Positions 1 through 8,590 are shown, counted from the first letter of the stretch. The stretch is DNA of 64,000 bases from Epilithonimonas arachidiradicis (GCF_003610695.1 NZ_RAQH01000001.1:1-64000), one strand, 5' to 3'. Notes: a model not told the origin generated them from the sequence alone. A program made the numbers and translations.

Positions 1-362
1 TTTTTATTCCAGCAAATATTTTTCAAGTTTTTTTTAATCGTTTTCTTAAACTCTTAAATTTAAACCCTTTCTCTATTCTACCGACCTTCTGCGCTGCTCA
101 TCACTTCTGATTTGCGGTTGCAAAGGTAAGACTATTTATCGATCCCACAAATTATATCCCGAAAAATTAAACATCTATTTGATAACTACCCTGACACTCA
201 ACCCTATTAATTTTCCAATTAATCCTGAAACAGTGCAAATGGATTAGTGATAACGACTGAAAGTTTCTTTTATTGTAACAACAGACAAGTGTCGATTTTT
301 ATAGCAATCCCACTCAATCAAATCTTATTCTTAACTCAGATTTTTTATTTAATAACATATAA
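1..362. other. Intergenic left edge of the window, no gene seen
   Basis: No convincing reading frame or RNA gene is visible here. The left 150 bases hold promoter-like elements pointing left, out of the window (annotated separately). From about 152 to 362 I see only AT-rich spacer with no repeat or hairpin I can support. Confidence 0.6.
121..151 (-). promoter_or_regulatory. Perfect Bacteroidota promoter reading out of the left edge
   Basis: On the minus strand there is TTTG (151-148), a 19-base spacer and TACCTTTG (128-121), an exact match to the TTTG-N19-TAnnTTTG consensus. The bases after it (GCAACCGC) resemble starts of flavobacterial rRNA/tRNA transcripts. A second -33-like TTTG lies at 16-13, so its -7 partner would fall just outside the window, suggesting tandem promoters for a stable-RNA operon. 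The downstream gene is not visible, so that part is inference. Confidence 0.65.
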
Positions 363-392
363 AAAAGCAATCCCATAAGGAATTGCTTTTAT
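363..392 (-). terminator. Rho-independent terminator
   Basis: An inverted repeat AAAAGCAATCC / GGAATTGCTTTT (363-373 and 379-390) lies directly after the stop of the minus-strand gene ending at 413. On the minus strand it is followed by a run of T. Confidence 0.8.
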
Positions 393-412
393 AATATTTT
401 GTACTAATACTA

Positions 413-1159
413 TTAAAATCTATAGCCAAAAGAAATTCCTGATCTAACCCCAAGCCATTTGGAATCTAAATCGATTACAGCTCCATTCGAATTGGTCGTT
501 ACTTTATAATCAAACAAACTGATATCCAAATCCTCTATGTCCTGCTTTAACTGATCCTGTTCGTATGCTGTTAATGGCCTGCCGGATCTACCTGTAATTG
601 TGCCTGTAGCTCCACCGTAATGGCCGCCGATAAACCAAACATCTAAAACCCAGTTATCTTTTCTTCCTAACAACCACTGCGCCCCAATCATCAAACCAAC
701 ATTATTGGAATTGGTTTTCCCGGTAAATGCAATTGGGATCTTTTCGCCCAAATGTTCGGGATCTTCAGATCTGTAATTATAGGTTAAATTATCTATATTA
801 AAATGAGAGTATCTATAGTAGGGCGCTAAATAAAAACCGTGACCGTAACCGCGGCCAAGATAAATCCTAGGCTCAAGTGTAAAATTACTGCCTCCCATTT
901 TTATATTGTTGATATCCTCGTCTTTGATGTATTCATCTACCAAAGGTACTTGTCCAGTTGGAATGAATCCGTAAGAAACCTGCACACCAAACCTTTTGGT
1001 AATCGTTCGCTCATAAGCAAACTGAAAATTGCGAAAAGCAATGGAGGTCAGATTAACTTTTATAAGGTTTCTTTTCTTATCCGGATCATCAATATCATTC
1101 TGTTGAGATTTTACAACAAATGAACAAATTAATGCCATTGCAATTAATAGCTTATTCAT
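413..1159 (-). CDS. Predicted outer-membrane beta-barrel protein (DUF3575-like)
   Basis: This 248-residue protein has an N-terminal signal peptide (MNKLLIAMALICSFVVKSQ) and then alternating strands rich in aromatic residues and glycine. It ends in SFGYRF, a terminal-phenylalanine beta-signal typical of outer-membrane barrels. The opening part (KVNLTSIAFRNFQFAYER) resembles DUF3575-type proteins of Bacteroidota. No enzyme motif is visible and the cargo or role is unknown. A -7 box (TATATTTG on the minus strand, 1183-1176) lies just upstream and a terminator follows, so it is probably transcribed alone. Barrel assignment is fairly sure; family name is tentative. Confidence 0.75.
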   Translation of the reverse strand: MNKLLIAMALICSFVVKSQQNDIDDPDKKRNLIKVNLTSIAFRNFQFAYERTITKRFGVQVSYGFIPTGQVPLVDEYIKDEDINNIKMGGSNFTLEPRIYLGRGYGHGFYLAPYYRYSHFNIDNLTYNYRSEDPEHLGEKIPIAFTGKTNSNNVGLMIGAQWLLGRKDNWVLDVWFIGGHYGGATGTITGRSGRPLTAYEQDQLKQDIEDLDISLFDYKVTTNSNGAVIDLDSKWLGVRSGISFGYRF

Positions 1160-1220
1160 AACTTCTAGTTTTTGCCAAATATATAAAATATTTGCATTAT
1201 TAATAAAAATTACATCGAAG

Positions 1221-1661
1221 CTACTTTGATTCTAAACTCGAAAAATAGTTTTCCAAATCCGTTCTTTGTTTTGAGGTAAGATTTGCTGAAGGATGATAAC
1301 CAATATAAGAAGGTAGTGGCATTTGAAGATTACGAACTGAACTTATCGTTTTTTTGATAGCGTTTTCCTTAAGTTCTTTATTATAAATACCCCATTCAGA
1401 AAAGTTGAGATGCTCACGACCTTCATTAATATGATCTTTTATCATCCAGGAAATTGGAGCAACGTAAGCGTAATTAGGATATATCGTTTCGTTGGAGTGG
1501 CAATCATAGCAAGCATTCTTAAGAATGACTTTGATATGTTGCGGCGTTTTGTAGATGTCAACAAAGTTATTTATACTATCGATAGGTTTGTTTTCCCTAT
1601 CAACAGGAATGAACTGTATTGCCACAAAAACTACGGCGATCCAAAATATTATTTTTTTCAA
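1221..1661 (-). CDS. Haem-binding domain protein (single CxxCH)
   Basis: This 146-residue protein has an N-terminal membrane anchor (IIFWIAVVFVAIQFIPV) followed by a periplasmic domain with one c-type haem motif, CYDCH, near residue 53. The region PISWMIKDHINEGREHLNFSEW matches the small haem-binding (Haem_bd) family common in Bacteroidota, where it is thought to carry electrons or act with cytochrome peroxidases. Its ATG overlaps the stop of the upstream lipoprotein gene by four bases, so the two are translationally coupled. Haem attachment would need cytochrome c maturation functions encoded elsewhere. Confidence 0.85.
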   Translation of the reverse strand: MKKIIFWIAVVFVAIQFIPVDRENKPIDSINNFVDIYKTPQHIKVILKNACYDCHSNETIYPNYAYVAPISWMIKDHINEGREHLNFSEWGIYNKELKENAIKKTISSVRNLQMPLPSYIGYHPSANLTSKQRTDLENYFSSLESK

Positions 1662-3310
1662 TTGACAGATTGCTCTTCTTTAGTAATATCCCAATTCTCA
1701 TTAATCTCCCACATTGGACGGACATTGATCTTACTCATTACCTCTTTATCACCTGCTTTTTTAAACAAGTAAGCATCTTCCGGCAAAATATCATTTGTAA
1801 AATCTGAGCTATCCCAATAGCCATTATCATTATTATCAACCAACATCCTGAGTCTGTACGTTCCCGGTTTTAGATTAATGAATTTCACAACAGGCTGGTT
1901 GGTGTATTGCTGGTAAATCGGTTCGTTTTTTTCATTAAGCAGCTGGAGCCAAAATTTCTGACTCGGTGGATTGATGAGATTAGCGGTAAAACTTCCAAAT
2001 TCTTCCGGCTTCGCAGCTTCGAAGTCAAAACGAACACTTTCACTCGATTTATTATAAAATGATATCACTGTATTTTTCGGAACCGTTAATTTGTATTTTT
2101 TCCCTGAAACAAAATTAGACTTAACAATAACTTGTGTGGAATCCAATTCTGAAATTCTTGCCGTAAAATCCTGTGTAATGCTGTCAGCTTCTAATTTCCA
2201 GTTTTCAGGCTGGATTTTATTAATGATATAATTGGACGAAAATCTGAAATCTGTTTCCGGCGCCAATTTGTTAGAAAAAGGATTGGCAATCGTCATATCT
2301 TCTTTAGCCGGTTTCTTATAGAATATAGACATTGTATCTTGTTTTGAACCTGTATCGTAAGAGAATTTCAGATTTTCACTGACTGTTGCGCCGATATTTT
2401 CTTTCGCCGCATCAAACCAAATTCTTACAGAATCCGATTTGGCTTTGTGCGTCACTTTGTAATCAGCAGGTTTGTCACCAACGGTTTTCACCACTACTTT
2501 TTCCGGATTGCCTTCGAAAGTCATCAAAACCCCGCCAGTAGAAACCGACATCTCTTTATACTTAACCATTTTTTGGGAAGGAAAAGTTTTAAGCTTGAGA
2601 CCAGAGATACTATTTTCAAGATTAATTTCTTCTTTTTGAAATGCTATACTTTCTTTGCCCGTATCATAAATCGAGTTATTGTTCTCATCATCAAAACCAA
2701 TAATTCTGTATTTTCCCGGGGTCAGATAATTCAATTCAAAATAGCCGTCAGGGTCAGCTTTGGTGATATAATAAGGTTTCTGACGGTAGTTCATTGTGTC
2801 TTTTACCTGATAAAGGCCAATCACGAGATTTTTTTCTTTGCCCTCGGAATTTTTATTATCTCCTAAAGCATCCGTAATCGTTCCGCTGATATACAAATCA
2901 TCAATCTTTTCCCCGGTCGAAAAAGCAAAATTGAAATAAGGCAGAGCATTACTCTCGTTAAGATCAACCACCGAATTTCCGAAATTAAAATTATAAGTTG
3001 TATTAGCCAGAAGGGAATCTTTCCATTCGATCTGCAGGTATTTGTTACCTGTTGACGACGGAATAATCTTGGTATATTTAATTGGTGGAGAAACAATCAG
3101 GTTTTTGCTGATATCCTTCAATGTAACATATTCATCAAAATCAATTCTCAGTTTTTTGATATCCCTCGGCACATTGATTCTTGTGGTGTCAATATTAGAA
3201 CCAATCATTTTTGGTGGAATTGTATCCTTATCTCCTCCCACAGGGGAACCAACTCTGGCACAACTTACCAAAAACAATGCTGCAAAAAGCCAAAGAAGAA
3301 ACTGCTTCAT
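1658..3310 (-). CDS. Ig-like domain lipoprotein
   Basis: This 550-residue protein starts with a lipoprotein signal (FAALFLVSCARVGSP), with the lipobox cysteine near residue 17. The segment GGDKDTIPPKMI and the following strands match the Big_5-type Ig-like domain found at the start of many Bacteroidota surface lipoproteins. Later parts contain carboxypeptidase-regulatory-like segments (TPGKYRIIGFDDENNNSIYD and KPGTYRLRMLVDNNDNGYWD), which suggest a multi-domain beta-sandwich protein. It likely sits in the outer membrane; the exact role is unknown. It is coupled by a four-base overlap to the haem-binding gene. A -7-like box on the minus strand lies at 3374-3367. Confidence 0.8.
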   Translation of the reverse strand: MKQFLLWLFAALFLVSCARVGSPVGGDKDTIPPKMIGSNIDTTRINVPRDIKKLRIDFDEYVTLKDISKNLIVSPPIKYTKIIPSSTGNKYLQIEWKDSLLANTTYNFNFGNSVVDLNESNALPYFNFAFSTGEKIDDLYISGTITDALGDNKNSEGKEKNLVIGLYQVKDTMNYRQKPYYITKADPDGYFELNYLTPGKYRIIGFDDENNNSIYDTGKESIAFQKEEINLENSISGLKLKTFPSQKMVKYKEMSVSTGGVLMTFEGNPEKVVVKTVGDKPADYKVTHKAKSDSVRIWFDAAKENIGATVSENLKFSYDTGSKQDTMSIFYKKPAKEDMTIANPFSNKLAPETDFRFSSNYIINKIQPENWKLEADSITQDFTARISELDSTQVIVKSNFVSGKKYKLTVPKNTVISFYNKSSESVRFDFEAAKPEEFGSFTANLINPPSQKFWLQLLNEKNEPIYQQYTNQPVVKFINLKPGTYRLRMLVDNNDNGYWDSSDFTNDILPEDAYLFKKAGDKEVMSKINVRPMWEINENWDITKEEQSVN

Positions 3311-3431
3311 TATAAGATTTGATTTTAGATTTTATACATTTGAATAAAATCAATTTTACTTAACCGCAAAAATAAGGAAACTTTGAGATAAAACTGTTTT
3401 ACCGATTATAAAGTAAGTTAAATTAAAAACA

Positions 3432-3460
3432 AAAAATGAGTTTTAAACTAAAACTCATTA
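3432..3460 (-). terminator. Terminator overlapping a stop codon
   Basis: The stem AATGAGTTTTA / TAAAACTCATT (3435-3445 and 3449-3459) includes the TAG stop of the GlmU-like gene. On the minus strand it is followed by TTTTTTG. Confidence 0.75.
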
Positions 3461-4608
3461 TAGATATGCTTCAAAATATCTTTATCGGTCTCGGTAATTG
3501 CAATTTTCCTGCGCTCCATTGCTTTTTCTGCGACTTCGTAAGATTTTTCCAGTTTGAATTTTTCATCGCCTTTCATTCCGCCCCAGGAGAAATTATCAAT
3601 TAAATTTGGAGGAAATCCTGATTTGAAAATATTAGCAGCAACGCCAACAACAGTTCCTGTGTTCAACTGGGTGTTGATGGCCGTTTTGGAATGGTCACCC
3701 ATTATCAGCCCACAAAACTGCAACCCTGTATCTAGGAATCTTTTCTTCCTGTAATTCCAGAGTTTTACCGATGCATAATTGTTTTTAAGGTTGGATGAAT
3801 TGGTATCAGCGCCAAGATTACACCATTCTCCAATCACGGAATTCCCCACAAAACCGTCGTGCCCTTTGTTAGAATAACCAAAAATTACAATATTATTGAC
3901 TTCGCCGCCCACTTTGGAATGCGGTCCAATCGTCGTTCCGCCATAAAGTTTGGTTCCGAGATTGATTTTAGAATCTTCACACAGCGCTAAAGATCCGCGA
4001 ATATTGGAACCTTCCATAATCTCGGCATTTTTCCCGATGTAGATTTTTCCGGTTTTGCAATTGAGTGTCGAGAATTCTATCGTTGCTCCTTCTTCTATAA
4101 AAAGATTTTCTTTTTGTCCAATGAATCCGTTGGTAGAAGATAATTCCTGAGAAGCCCTGCCTTTTGTCAGTAATTTAAAATCAAAATCAATCGCTTTGTC
4201 ATTATAAGAAAAGATATCGGTAGGCTTCTCAATGAAAAACAATTTCTCGTGGATATCTGTCATTTTATTGATTTGATTCAGAGAGAAATTCTCCATATTG
4301 ATATTGGCCACCAACACTTCGTTATCATAAACCAAAGCTTCGCCAGGTTGAAGTTCTTTTATTTGTTTCAAAACCTCATCTGACGGGAAGAAATTGGGAA
4401 CAATGAACAAGCTTTGCTTAGGCTCCGGCTTTTTATATTTGTCCTGAAGGTAATTTTCTGTGATGTAGAAAGCATCATCAATCTCAAGCAGTTTTTTCCA
4501 TCTTTCTGAGAAAGTCAGGATTCCCATTCGCATTTCTGCAACTGGTCTTGTGAAAGTAAGCGGAAGAAAATCTTCCCAATATTGTGCGTCCGAGAATACT
4601 AATTGCAT
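3448..4608 (-). CDS. GlmU-like sugar nucleotidyltransferase / left-handed beta-helix protein
   Basis: This 386-residue protein begins MQLVFSDAQYWEDFLPLT, as in the Bacteroidota GlmU family protein. The N-terminal half is a reduced nucleotidyltransferase-like domain. The C-terminal half, from about residue 170, has hexapeptide-repeat character (isoleucine/valine every six residues, e.g. GKNAEIMEGSNIRG, NSVIGEWCNLGADT) and should fold as a left-handed beta-helix. It is related to, but shorter than, true GlmU, and I see no intact GxGxxM-type pyrophosphorylase signature. It may act on sugar-1-phosphates in envelope synthesis; substrate unknown. A degenerate repeat lies just upstream of the start. 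Confidence 0.75.
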   Translation of the reverse strand: MQLVFSDAQYWEDFLPLTFTRPVAEMRMGILTFSERWKKLLEIDDAFYITENYLQDKYKKPEPKQSLFIVPNFFPSDEVLKQIKELQPGEALVYDNEVLVANINMENFSLNQINKMTDIHEKLFFIEKPTDIFSYNDKAIDFDFKLLTKGRASQELSSTNGFIGQKENLFIEEGATIEFSTLNCKTGKIYIGKNAEIMEGSNIRGSLALCEDSKINLGTKLYGGTTIGPHSKVGGEVNNIVIFGYSNKGHDGFVGNSVIGEWCNLGADTNSSNLKNNYASVKLWNYRKKRFLDTGLQFCGLIMGDHSKTAINTQLNTGTVVGVAANIFKSGFPPNLIDNFSWGGMKGDEKFKLEKSYEVAEKAMERRKIAITETDKDILKHIYNEF

Positions 4609-4611
4609 ATA

Positions 4612-4682
4612 TGTTGGATGTTAGAAGTGGGAAGCTGGGTGAGACATCTGACATAGGACATCAAGCTTCCAGCATCTGAAGG
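4612..4682. repeat. Degenerate intergenic repeat
   Basis: Low-complexity sequence built from GATGTTAGAAG, GGAAGCTGG and AGCTTCCAGCATC units, forming an imperfect inverted repeat. Similar purine-rich AGAAGTxxxAAG strings recur at 11917-11990 and 25351-25421. They look like a lineage-typical intergenic repeat and have no coding capacity. Confidence 0.5.
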
Positions 4683-4691
4683 CAAAAATAA

Positions 4692-4724
4692 TAAAAAAAG
4701 CCTCTCGGAACTCCGAAAGGCTTT
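4692..4724 (-). terminator. Terminator of the L31 gene
   Basis: Stem AAAGCCTCTCGGA / TCCGAAAGGCTTT (4697-4709, 4712-4724) followed on the minus strand by TTTTTTTATT. It lies 22 bases after the rpmE2 stop. Confidence 0.85.
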
Positions 4725-4746
4725 GTATTTGTAAAATTTGCCAAGA

Positions 4747-4998
4747 TTATTTAGCGAATTTTTTGTATTTGTTCATAAACTTATCAACTCTACCTGCAGT
4801 ATCAACCAATTTAGTCTTACCCGTGTAAAAAGGGTGAGAAGTTGAAGAGATTTCCATTTTGATCAAAGGATATTCCTGACCTTCGAACTCGATAGTATCT
4901 TTAGTTTCAGCAGTAGATTTGCAAAGGAACATTTCTTCGTTGCTCATATCTTTGAAAACTACCAATCTATAATTTTCTGGGTGTATGCCTTGTTTCAT
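4747..4998 (-). CDS. rpmE2: 50S ribosomal protein bL31, type B
   Basis: The protein starts [19 protein letters not shown], typical of the type B L31 form, which lacks the four zinc-binding cysteines of the C+ paralogue; only one Cys is visible here. It binds the large subunit near the central protuberance and bridges to the small subunit. I start it at the ATG at 4998 (83 residues). The longer frame would add MIIKKKYIQ, which is not seen in the family and lies in the mRNA leader. A perfect promoter lies about 120 bases upstream, leaving a long 5' leader. Confidence 0.93.
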   Translation of the reverse strand: MKQGIHPENYRLVVFKDMSNEEMFLCKSTAETKDTIEFEGQEYPLIKMEISSTSHPFYTGKTKLVDTAGRVDKFMNKYKKFAK

Positions 4999-5303
4999 TT
5001 GGATATACTTTTTTTTAATTATCAAATGGAACCTTACGGTTTCATTTTCAGAAGTTTTAAAATTTGCTATAAATATGAGCGCGGATGTAATGGATCCTAA
5101 CTCTGGTTTTGAGGATGCAAAAATAGGAATTATTTTTTATTGTGCAAATTTTTTATTTAATAAAAAAGAATTTGTCCTGATTTTTAAATTCATCAACAAT
5201 TGGCATAATTCACATTTCAAATTTATTAATAATCGCTTATTGATATTGTTTCTTTAAAATTCTTTATATACTTTTATCCCAAACTAAAATTATATAATAA
5301 CTT
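4999..5303. other. Divergent intergenic region: rpmE2 leader and two promoters
   Basis: This gap of about 305 bases contains the rpmE2 leader (4999 to about 5112), the rpmE2 promoter (5118-5148) and, facing right, TTG-N20-TACTTTTA (5246-5276), a plausible promoter for the gene at 5304. The rpmE2 leader contains a small hairpin with a GTAA loop closed by AACC/GGTT. No gene is seen. Confidence 0.6.
5118..5148 (-). promoter_or_regulatory. Promoter of rpmE2
   Basis: The minus strand reads TTTG (5148-5145), 19 bases, then TATTTTTG (5125-5118), an exact consensus match. Transcription would begin near 5112, giving an untranslated leader of about 110 bases before the ATG at 4998. Confidence 0.8.
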
Positions 5304-6062
5304 ATGGCAATCTTAACTCTTGAGGATTACACTACTGCTGTTCAAAGGTGGACAGAAGTCAAGTCCAATTATTCTGAAATACAAAAAGTTCTATCACCGG
5401 AACAGGTTTTTATTTTATCCCGCGAACAGATAGAATGGTTTGATAAGCAAAATGAAGAAGAAACCTATTTCCGTGCTGACATTGGTGTCTGGGAAAATAA
5501 ACTTGTTCTGATCTTAACACCAAGGACAAGCGCCGGCGATGTGAAAAAATTAGACAACTATGAGTTTGCTCCTTTACAATTTCTGGAAACTGATCTTACA
5601 CTGAAGCAGACCAAAACTTATACTTTAACCAGCACCTACATCTTAACAAAAGACCTCAGCAAAGGCAAAGAAGATTCTGACATCGATTTTCCGATTATGG
5701 ACAAACCAGTCACAGGGCAGCTAAAAGCCGTGGAAGAAATAGAATCCTGGAAAGAAAATGCGATGGACTATCTACAGAGAGAATCCCTGGAGTTCAAAGG
5801 ACAAAGAATTTTCCAAAGCTTTTATATCCCTAAAGCAGATCTTCTACACAACAAGGAAAAGATGCACGATGTTGTTTGTGTGTTTGGTCTTAAATTTTCA
5901 GAAGTTTACCAGAGATTATTGGCTACAATAATTTTCGTCAGCAATGAGACCGGAGCAAAAATTGGAGCGCCAGGAGGTGTTTATGCTGTACAGCCAGATC
6001 CTTCCAATACTTACGACTGGACAAAACCATATCCTCCATATACGACTTCACCAGGAGGATAA
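5304..6062 (+). CDS. Protein of unknown function, first gene of a signalling operon
   Basis: I do not recognise this 252-residue protein. It has no signal peptide or membrane segment and looks like a cytoplasmic, charged alpha/beta protein. Its C-terminus is rich in proline, glycine and tyrosine (TKPYPPYTTSPGG). The motif KIGAPGGVYAVQPDPSNTYDW is distinctive and would be a good search seed. The next gene, a multi-TM membrane protein, starts three bases after its stop, and the histidine kinase and response regulator follow, so it probably belongs to that operon, as a regulator or accessory. A promoter-like TTG-N20-TACTTTTA lies at 5246-5276. Confidence 0.7.
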   Translation: MAILTLEDYTTAVQRWTEVKSNYSEIQKVLSPEQVFILSREQIEWFDKQNEEETYFRADIGVWENKLVLILTPRTSAGDVKKLDNYEFAPLQFLETDLTLKQTKTYTLTSTYILTKDLSKGKEDSDIDFPIMDKPVTGQLKAVEEIESWKENAMDYLQRESLEFKGQRIFQSFYIPKADLLHNKEKMHDVVCVFGLKFSEVYQRLLATIIFVSNETGAKIGAPGGVYAVQPDPSNTYDWTKPYPPYTTSPGG

Positions 6063-6065
6063 TTT

Positions 6066-6692
6066 ATGGGAACTCTGTATGATATTTTAGGACATCTGTC
6101 TGTTGTCTTATTATTTATAGCACTTATTATTGGGATTGTTAAAATCAGATCCTTCACGAAGAATGAAAAATGGTATATCTATTATATCATTTTCATTGTT
6201 TTTATTGAGTCCAACTCCTATGTTTTTCTTCCGTTATTAGGTATCAAAAGCATTATGTTCTTATATCCGGTCTATATTGCAGGGGAGTTTTTTACCGTCA
6301 CAGGAATATTTATTAAAAAATTAAATCTCAGTAAAAAATATTTTATAGCAACTGCATTATTAAGTTTGTTTTTTCTGACAGCAGATAGAACCCTGGTACA
6401 TTATCAATATAACAATGATTATTCTAAGGCGATTTCTAATCTAATAATGATTAGTCTAATTGGGTATTCTTTGATTAAAGACATAAAAAATGTAAAAACA
6501 AAAAGTCCTTTTCAACTGAACGACAAAATGTTCTTTTTATATTTTACCGTGAGTATTTTTATGTTTTTAATTCAGAACCAACTCATTTTTTTATCAAAGG
6601 ATCAATTTGCAACAGTTTGGGTAATTAACAATTTGATGGTCTGCATCCTTTACAGCTTATTCATTAAAACATTTTTACAATTAAAGAAATAA
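6066..6692 (+). CDS. Multi-pass membrane protein, possible sensor module
   Basis: This 208-residue protein is almost entirely hydrophobic, with about seven predicted membrane segments (for example VVLLFIALIIGIVKI near the start and INNLMVCILYSLFIKTFL at the end) and short charged loops. I recognise no family motif. It lies three bases after the upstream unknown gene and about 20 bases before a histidine kinase that has only one membrane helix and no sensor domain. That arrangement suggests it could supply the sensing function. This is inference; it could equally be a transporter or structural membrane protein. Confidence 0.75.
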   Translation: MGTLYDILGHLSVVLLFIALIIGIVKIRSFTKNEKWYIYYIIFIVFIESNSYVFLPLLGIKSIMFLYPVYIAGEFFTVTGIFIKKLNLSKKYFIATALLSLFFLTADRTLVHYQYNNDYSKAISNLIMISLIGYSLIKDIKNVKTKSPFQLNDKMFFLYFTVSIFMFLIQNQLIFLSKDQFATVWVINNLMVCILYSLFIKTFLQLKK

Positions 6693-6715
6693 AACTGAAT
6701 ATCATTTTTCTGGTT

Positions 6716-7438
6716 GTGTTGATTATTGTTTTAATCATCATTATATCCTTTATTTTACTCGCTTACAAAAGTTTCATACAAAGAATCATCCAGGAAAAGG
6801 ATCTGCAGTTTCAGGCAGAGATAGAACATCAGAAAGAACTGGCTTTGGAAAATATAAAAGGACAGGAAGACGAAAGAAAAAGAATCGCCATTTCTGTCCA
6901 CGATGATATCGGAAACCGGCTGAACATTCTTTCCCTTTGGCTGAATAATTTGGAACCAGAAAACCAGGAAGCTTCCAAAAAAGTAATCACCTCACAAATT
7001 ACAGAGCTTATAGATTCGACCAGAAATATTTCACATTCGCTCTATCCCGTTAATCTTGAAAAGCTGGGATTAATTCTATATTTGCAGGAGTTGGTAACCA
7101 GCCTTTCTCATAACATCAATCTCATCCTTAATATAGATTCGAAATATGAGAAAAAGGACACTTTTACAGAGGTGCAGATCTATAGAGTGATCCAGGAGTT
7201 TACAACTAATGTGCTCAAACATTCTGATGCGGATGAAGTGATTATTTATATCCGAAATCATGAAAAATTTCTGACAATTATCCTTTCTGATAACGGACAA
7301 GGATTCGATTATCAGAAAGCCAGCAAAGGAATGGGCCTTAAAAATATCGAATCCAGAATTGTTTCTGTGAAAGGCTTCTACAAATGGAAAAACAGGATAG
7401 GTTTTGGAAGCCGATTAATTATTAATATTCCTAATTAA
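6716..7438 (+). CDS. Sensor histidine kinase, NarL/DegS type (HisKA_3)
   Basis: This 240-residue protein has one N-terminal membrane helix (LIIVLIIIISFILLAY), a short coiled-coil linker, then a HisKA_3 dimerisation domain with the phospho-acceptor His in AISVHDDIGNRLN near residue 62. An HATPase domain follows, with an N-box (TTNVLKHSDA), a G1 box (SDNGQGFD) and a G2 box (KGMGLKNI). It has no extracytoplasmic or PAS sensor domain. No ATG is available: the start used is GTG at 6716, and other non-ATG starts a few codons upstream are possible. The partner regulator starts three bases after its stop. Confidence 0.88.
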   Translation: MLIIVLIIIISFILLAYKSFIQRIIQEKDLQFQAEIEHQKELALENIKGQEDERKRIAISVHDDIGNRLNILSLWLNNLEPENQEASKKVITSQITELIDSTRNISHSLYPVNLEKLGLILYLQELVTSLSHNINLILNIDSKYEKKDTFTEVQIYRVIQEFTTNVLKHSDADEVIIYIRNHEKFLTIILSDNGQGFDYQKASKGMGLKNIESRIVSVKGFYKWKNRIGFGSRLIINIPN

Positions 7439-7441
7439 ATA

Positions 7442-8125
7442 ATGATGAGTGAAAAAATTAAAATTATTTTGGTTGATGATGAGCAATTGATTTTGGAAGG
7501 AATTAAAATGCTGCTCTCAGCAAAAGAGAATATCTCGGTAGATTTTATGGCAACCGGAGGCACAGAAATATTGTCTCATCTGGAAAATACAGCACCCGAT
7601 AATTTCCCGGATATTGCTATGATTGATGTTCAAATGCAGCCAATGGACGGTTTCGAATTGGTAGAGATCCTGAAAAAATGTTATCCAGAGCTTAAGATTA
7701 TTATTCTCTCGTCTCATTACAAAAGCAGCGTCCTTGGTTATATGGTGAAGCTGGGAGTCTCAGCTTTTTTACCTAAAAACTCCAGCAAGTCTGTTTTCAT
7801 AGAAGCTATTGAAGCGGTTTACAAAAACGGAATGTATTTTACAAAAGAGGATCATCAGATGCTAAGCACTTATCTGAATTCCCCGGCAAGAAAAAAATCA
7901 CTTTTCGAAAACGAAGAAACGCTGACCGCGCGTGAAATAGATGTGGTAAAGCTGATCTGTAAAGAAAAAACCAATCAGGAAATTGCCGAGCTCCTTTTCC
8001 TGAGTCCAAGAACTGTAGAAAGCCACCGCCAAAGAATCCTTGATAAGATAGGGGCAAGGAATACGGTTGGGATCGTTATTTATGCCGTGATTAATGACAT
8101 CCATCCTGTTCCAATCAAACTATAA
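7442..8125 (+). CDS. Response regulator, NarL/FixJ family with LuxR HTH
   Basis: This 227-residue protein has an N-terminal receiver domain with acidic residues in VDDE, the phospho-acceptor Asp62 in MIDVQM and the conserved Lys in FLPKNSS near residue 112. A C-terminal LuxR-type helix-turn-helix (LTAREIDVVKLICKEKTNQE, SPRTVESHRQRI) spans roughly residues 158-220. It should bind DNA when phosphorylated by the adjacent kinase. Two ATGs sit at the start (7442 and 7445); I use the first. Targets are unknown. Confidence 0.92.
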   Translation: MMSEKIKIILVDDEQLILEGIKMLLSAKENISVDFMATGGTEILSHLENTAPDNFPDIAMIDVQMQPMDGFELVEILKKCYPELKIIILSSHYKSSVLGYMVKLGVSAFLPKNSSKSVFIEAIEAVYKNGMYFTKEDHQMLSTYLNSPARKKSLFENEETLTAREIDVVKLICKEKTNQEIAELLFLSPRTVESHRQRILDKIGARNTVGIVIYAVINDIHPVPIKL

Positions 8126-8219
8126 CTGCAAATTCAGTATTTCTACTCTAAAATAATCTTCATATTTGTTATTACTTTGACATAAGAAAATGTAAAAATA
8201 ATTAATCAACATTTACCTT

Positions 8220-8564
8220 ATGTCTATGCCATTAGAAATAATCAATTCTACGGACTACATCATTACAGGTGAGATTTCATATATGACGGTTTTCTGTTCC
8301 AATCATTATTTTTTTGTGAAACCTCACACCATTTGGAACTCAGAAAAACGTGGAATTTGCCCGGTTATCGAAGTTTCTGCAACCGTGAGGACACCGAGAG
8401 GAACCTTCGTTGCGAAGCCATTTGTTTCCATCGGGACAAGCCATAGTTTGTTCGAAGTGATACAAACCAGGGAAAATGTTTTCAAAGTTGTCCGAATGAG
8501 ACATGCAAAGAATGAATCTGCAGTTCTGAAAACCTACAATCACACTTTTCTTGAACAAATCTGA
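8220..8564 (+). CDS. Small protein of unknown function
   Basis: This 114-residue protein has no signal peptide or membrane helix. The sequence alternates hydrophobic and polar residues (IIEVSATVRTPRGTFV-like strands) and looks like a small beta-sandwich. I cannot name a family. It is separated by about 95 bases from the response-regulator gene and is followed by a good terminator, so it may be a separate transcript or the end of the signalling operon. Confidence that it is a real gene rests on its composition and the terminator. Confidence 0.6.
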   Translation: MSMPLEIINSTDYIITGEISYMTVFCSNHYFFVKPHTIWNSEKRGICPVIEVSATVRTPRGTFVAKPFVSIGTSHSLFEVIQTRENVFKVVRMRHAKNESAVLKTYNHTFLEQI

Positions 8565-8590
8565 AAACCAACCAATCCATACTTTTTTGA

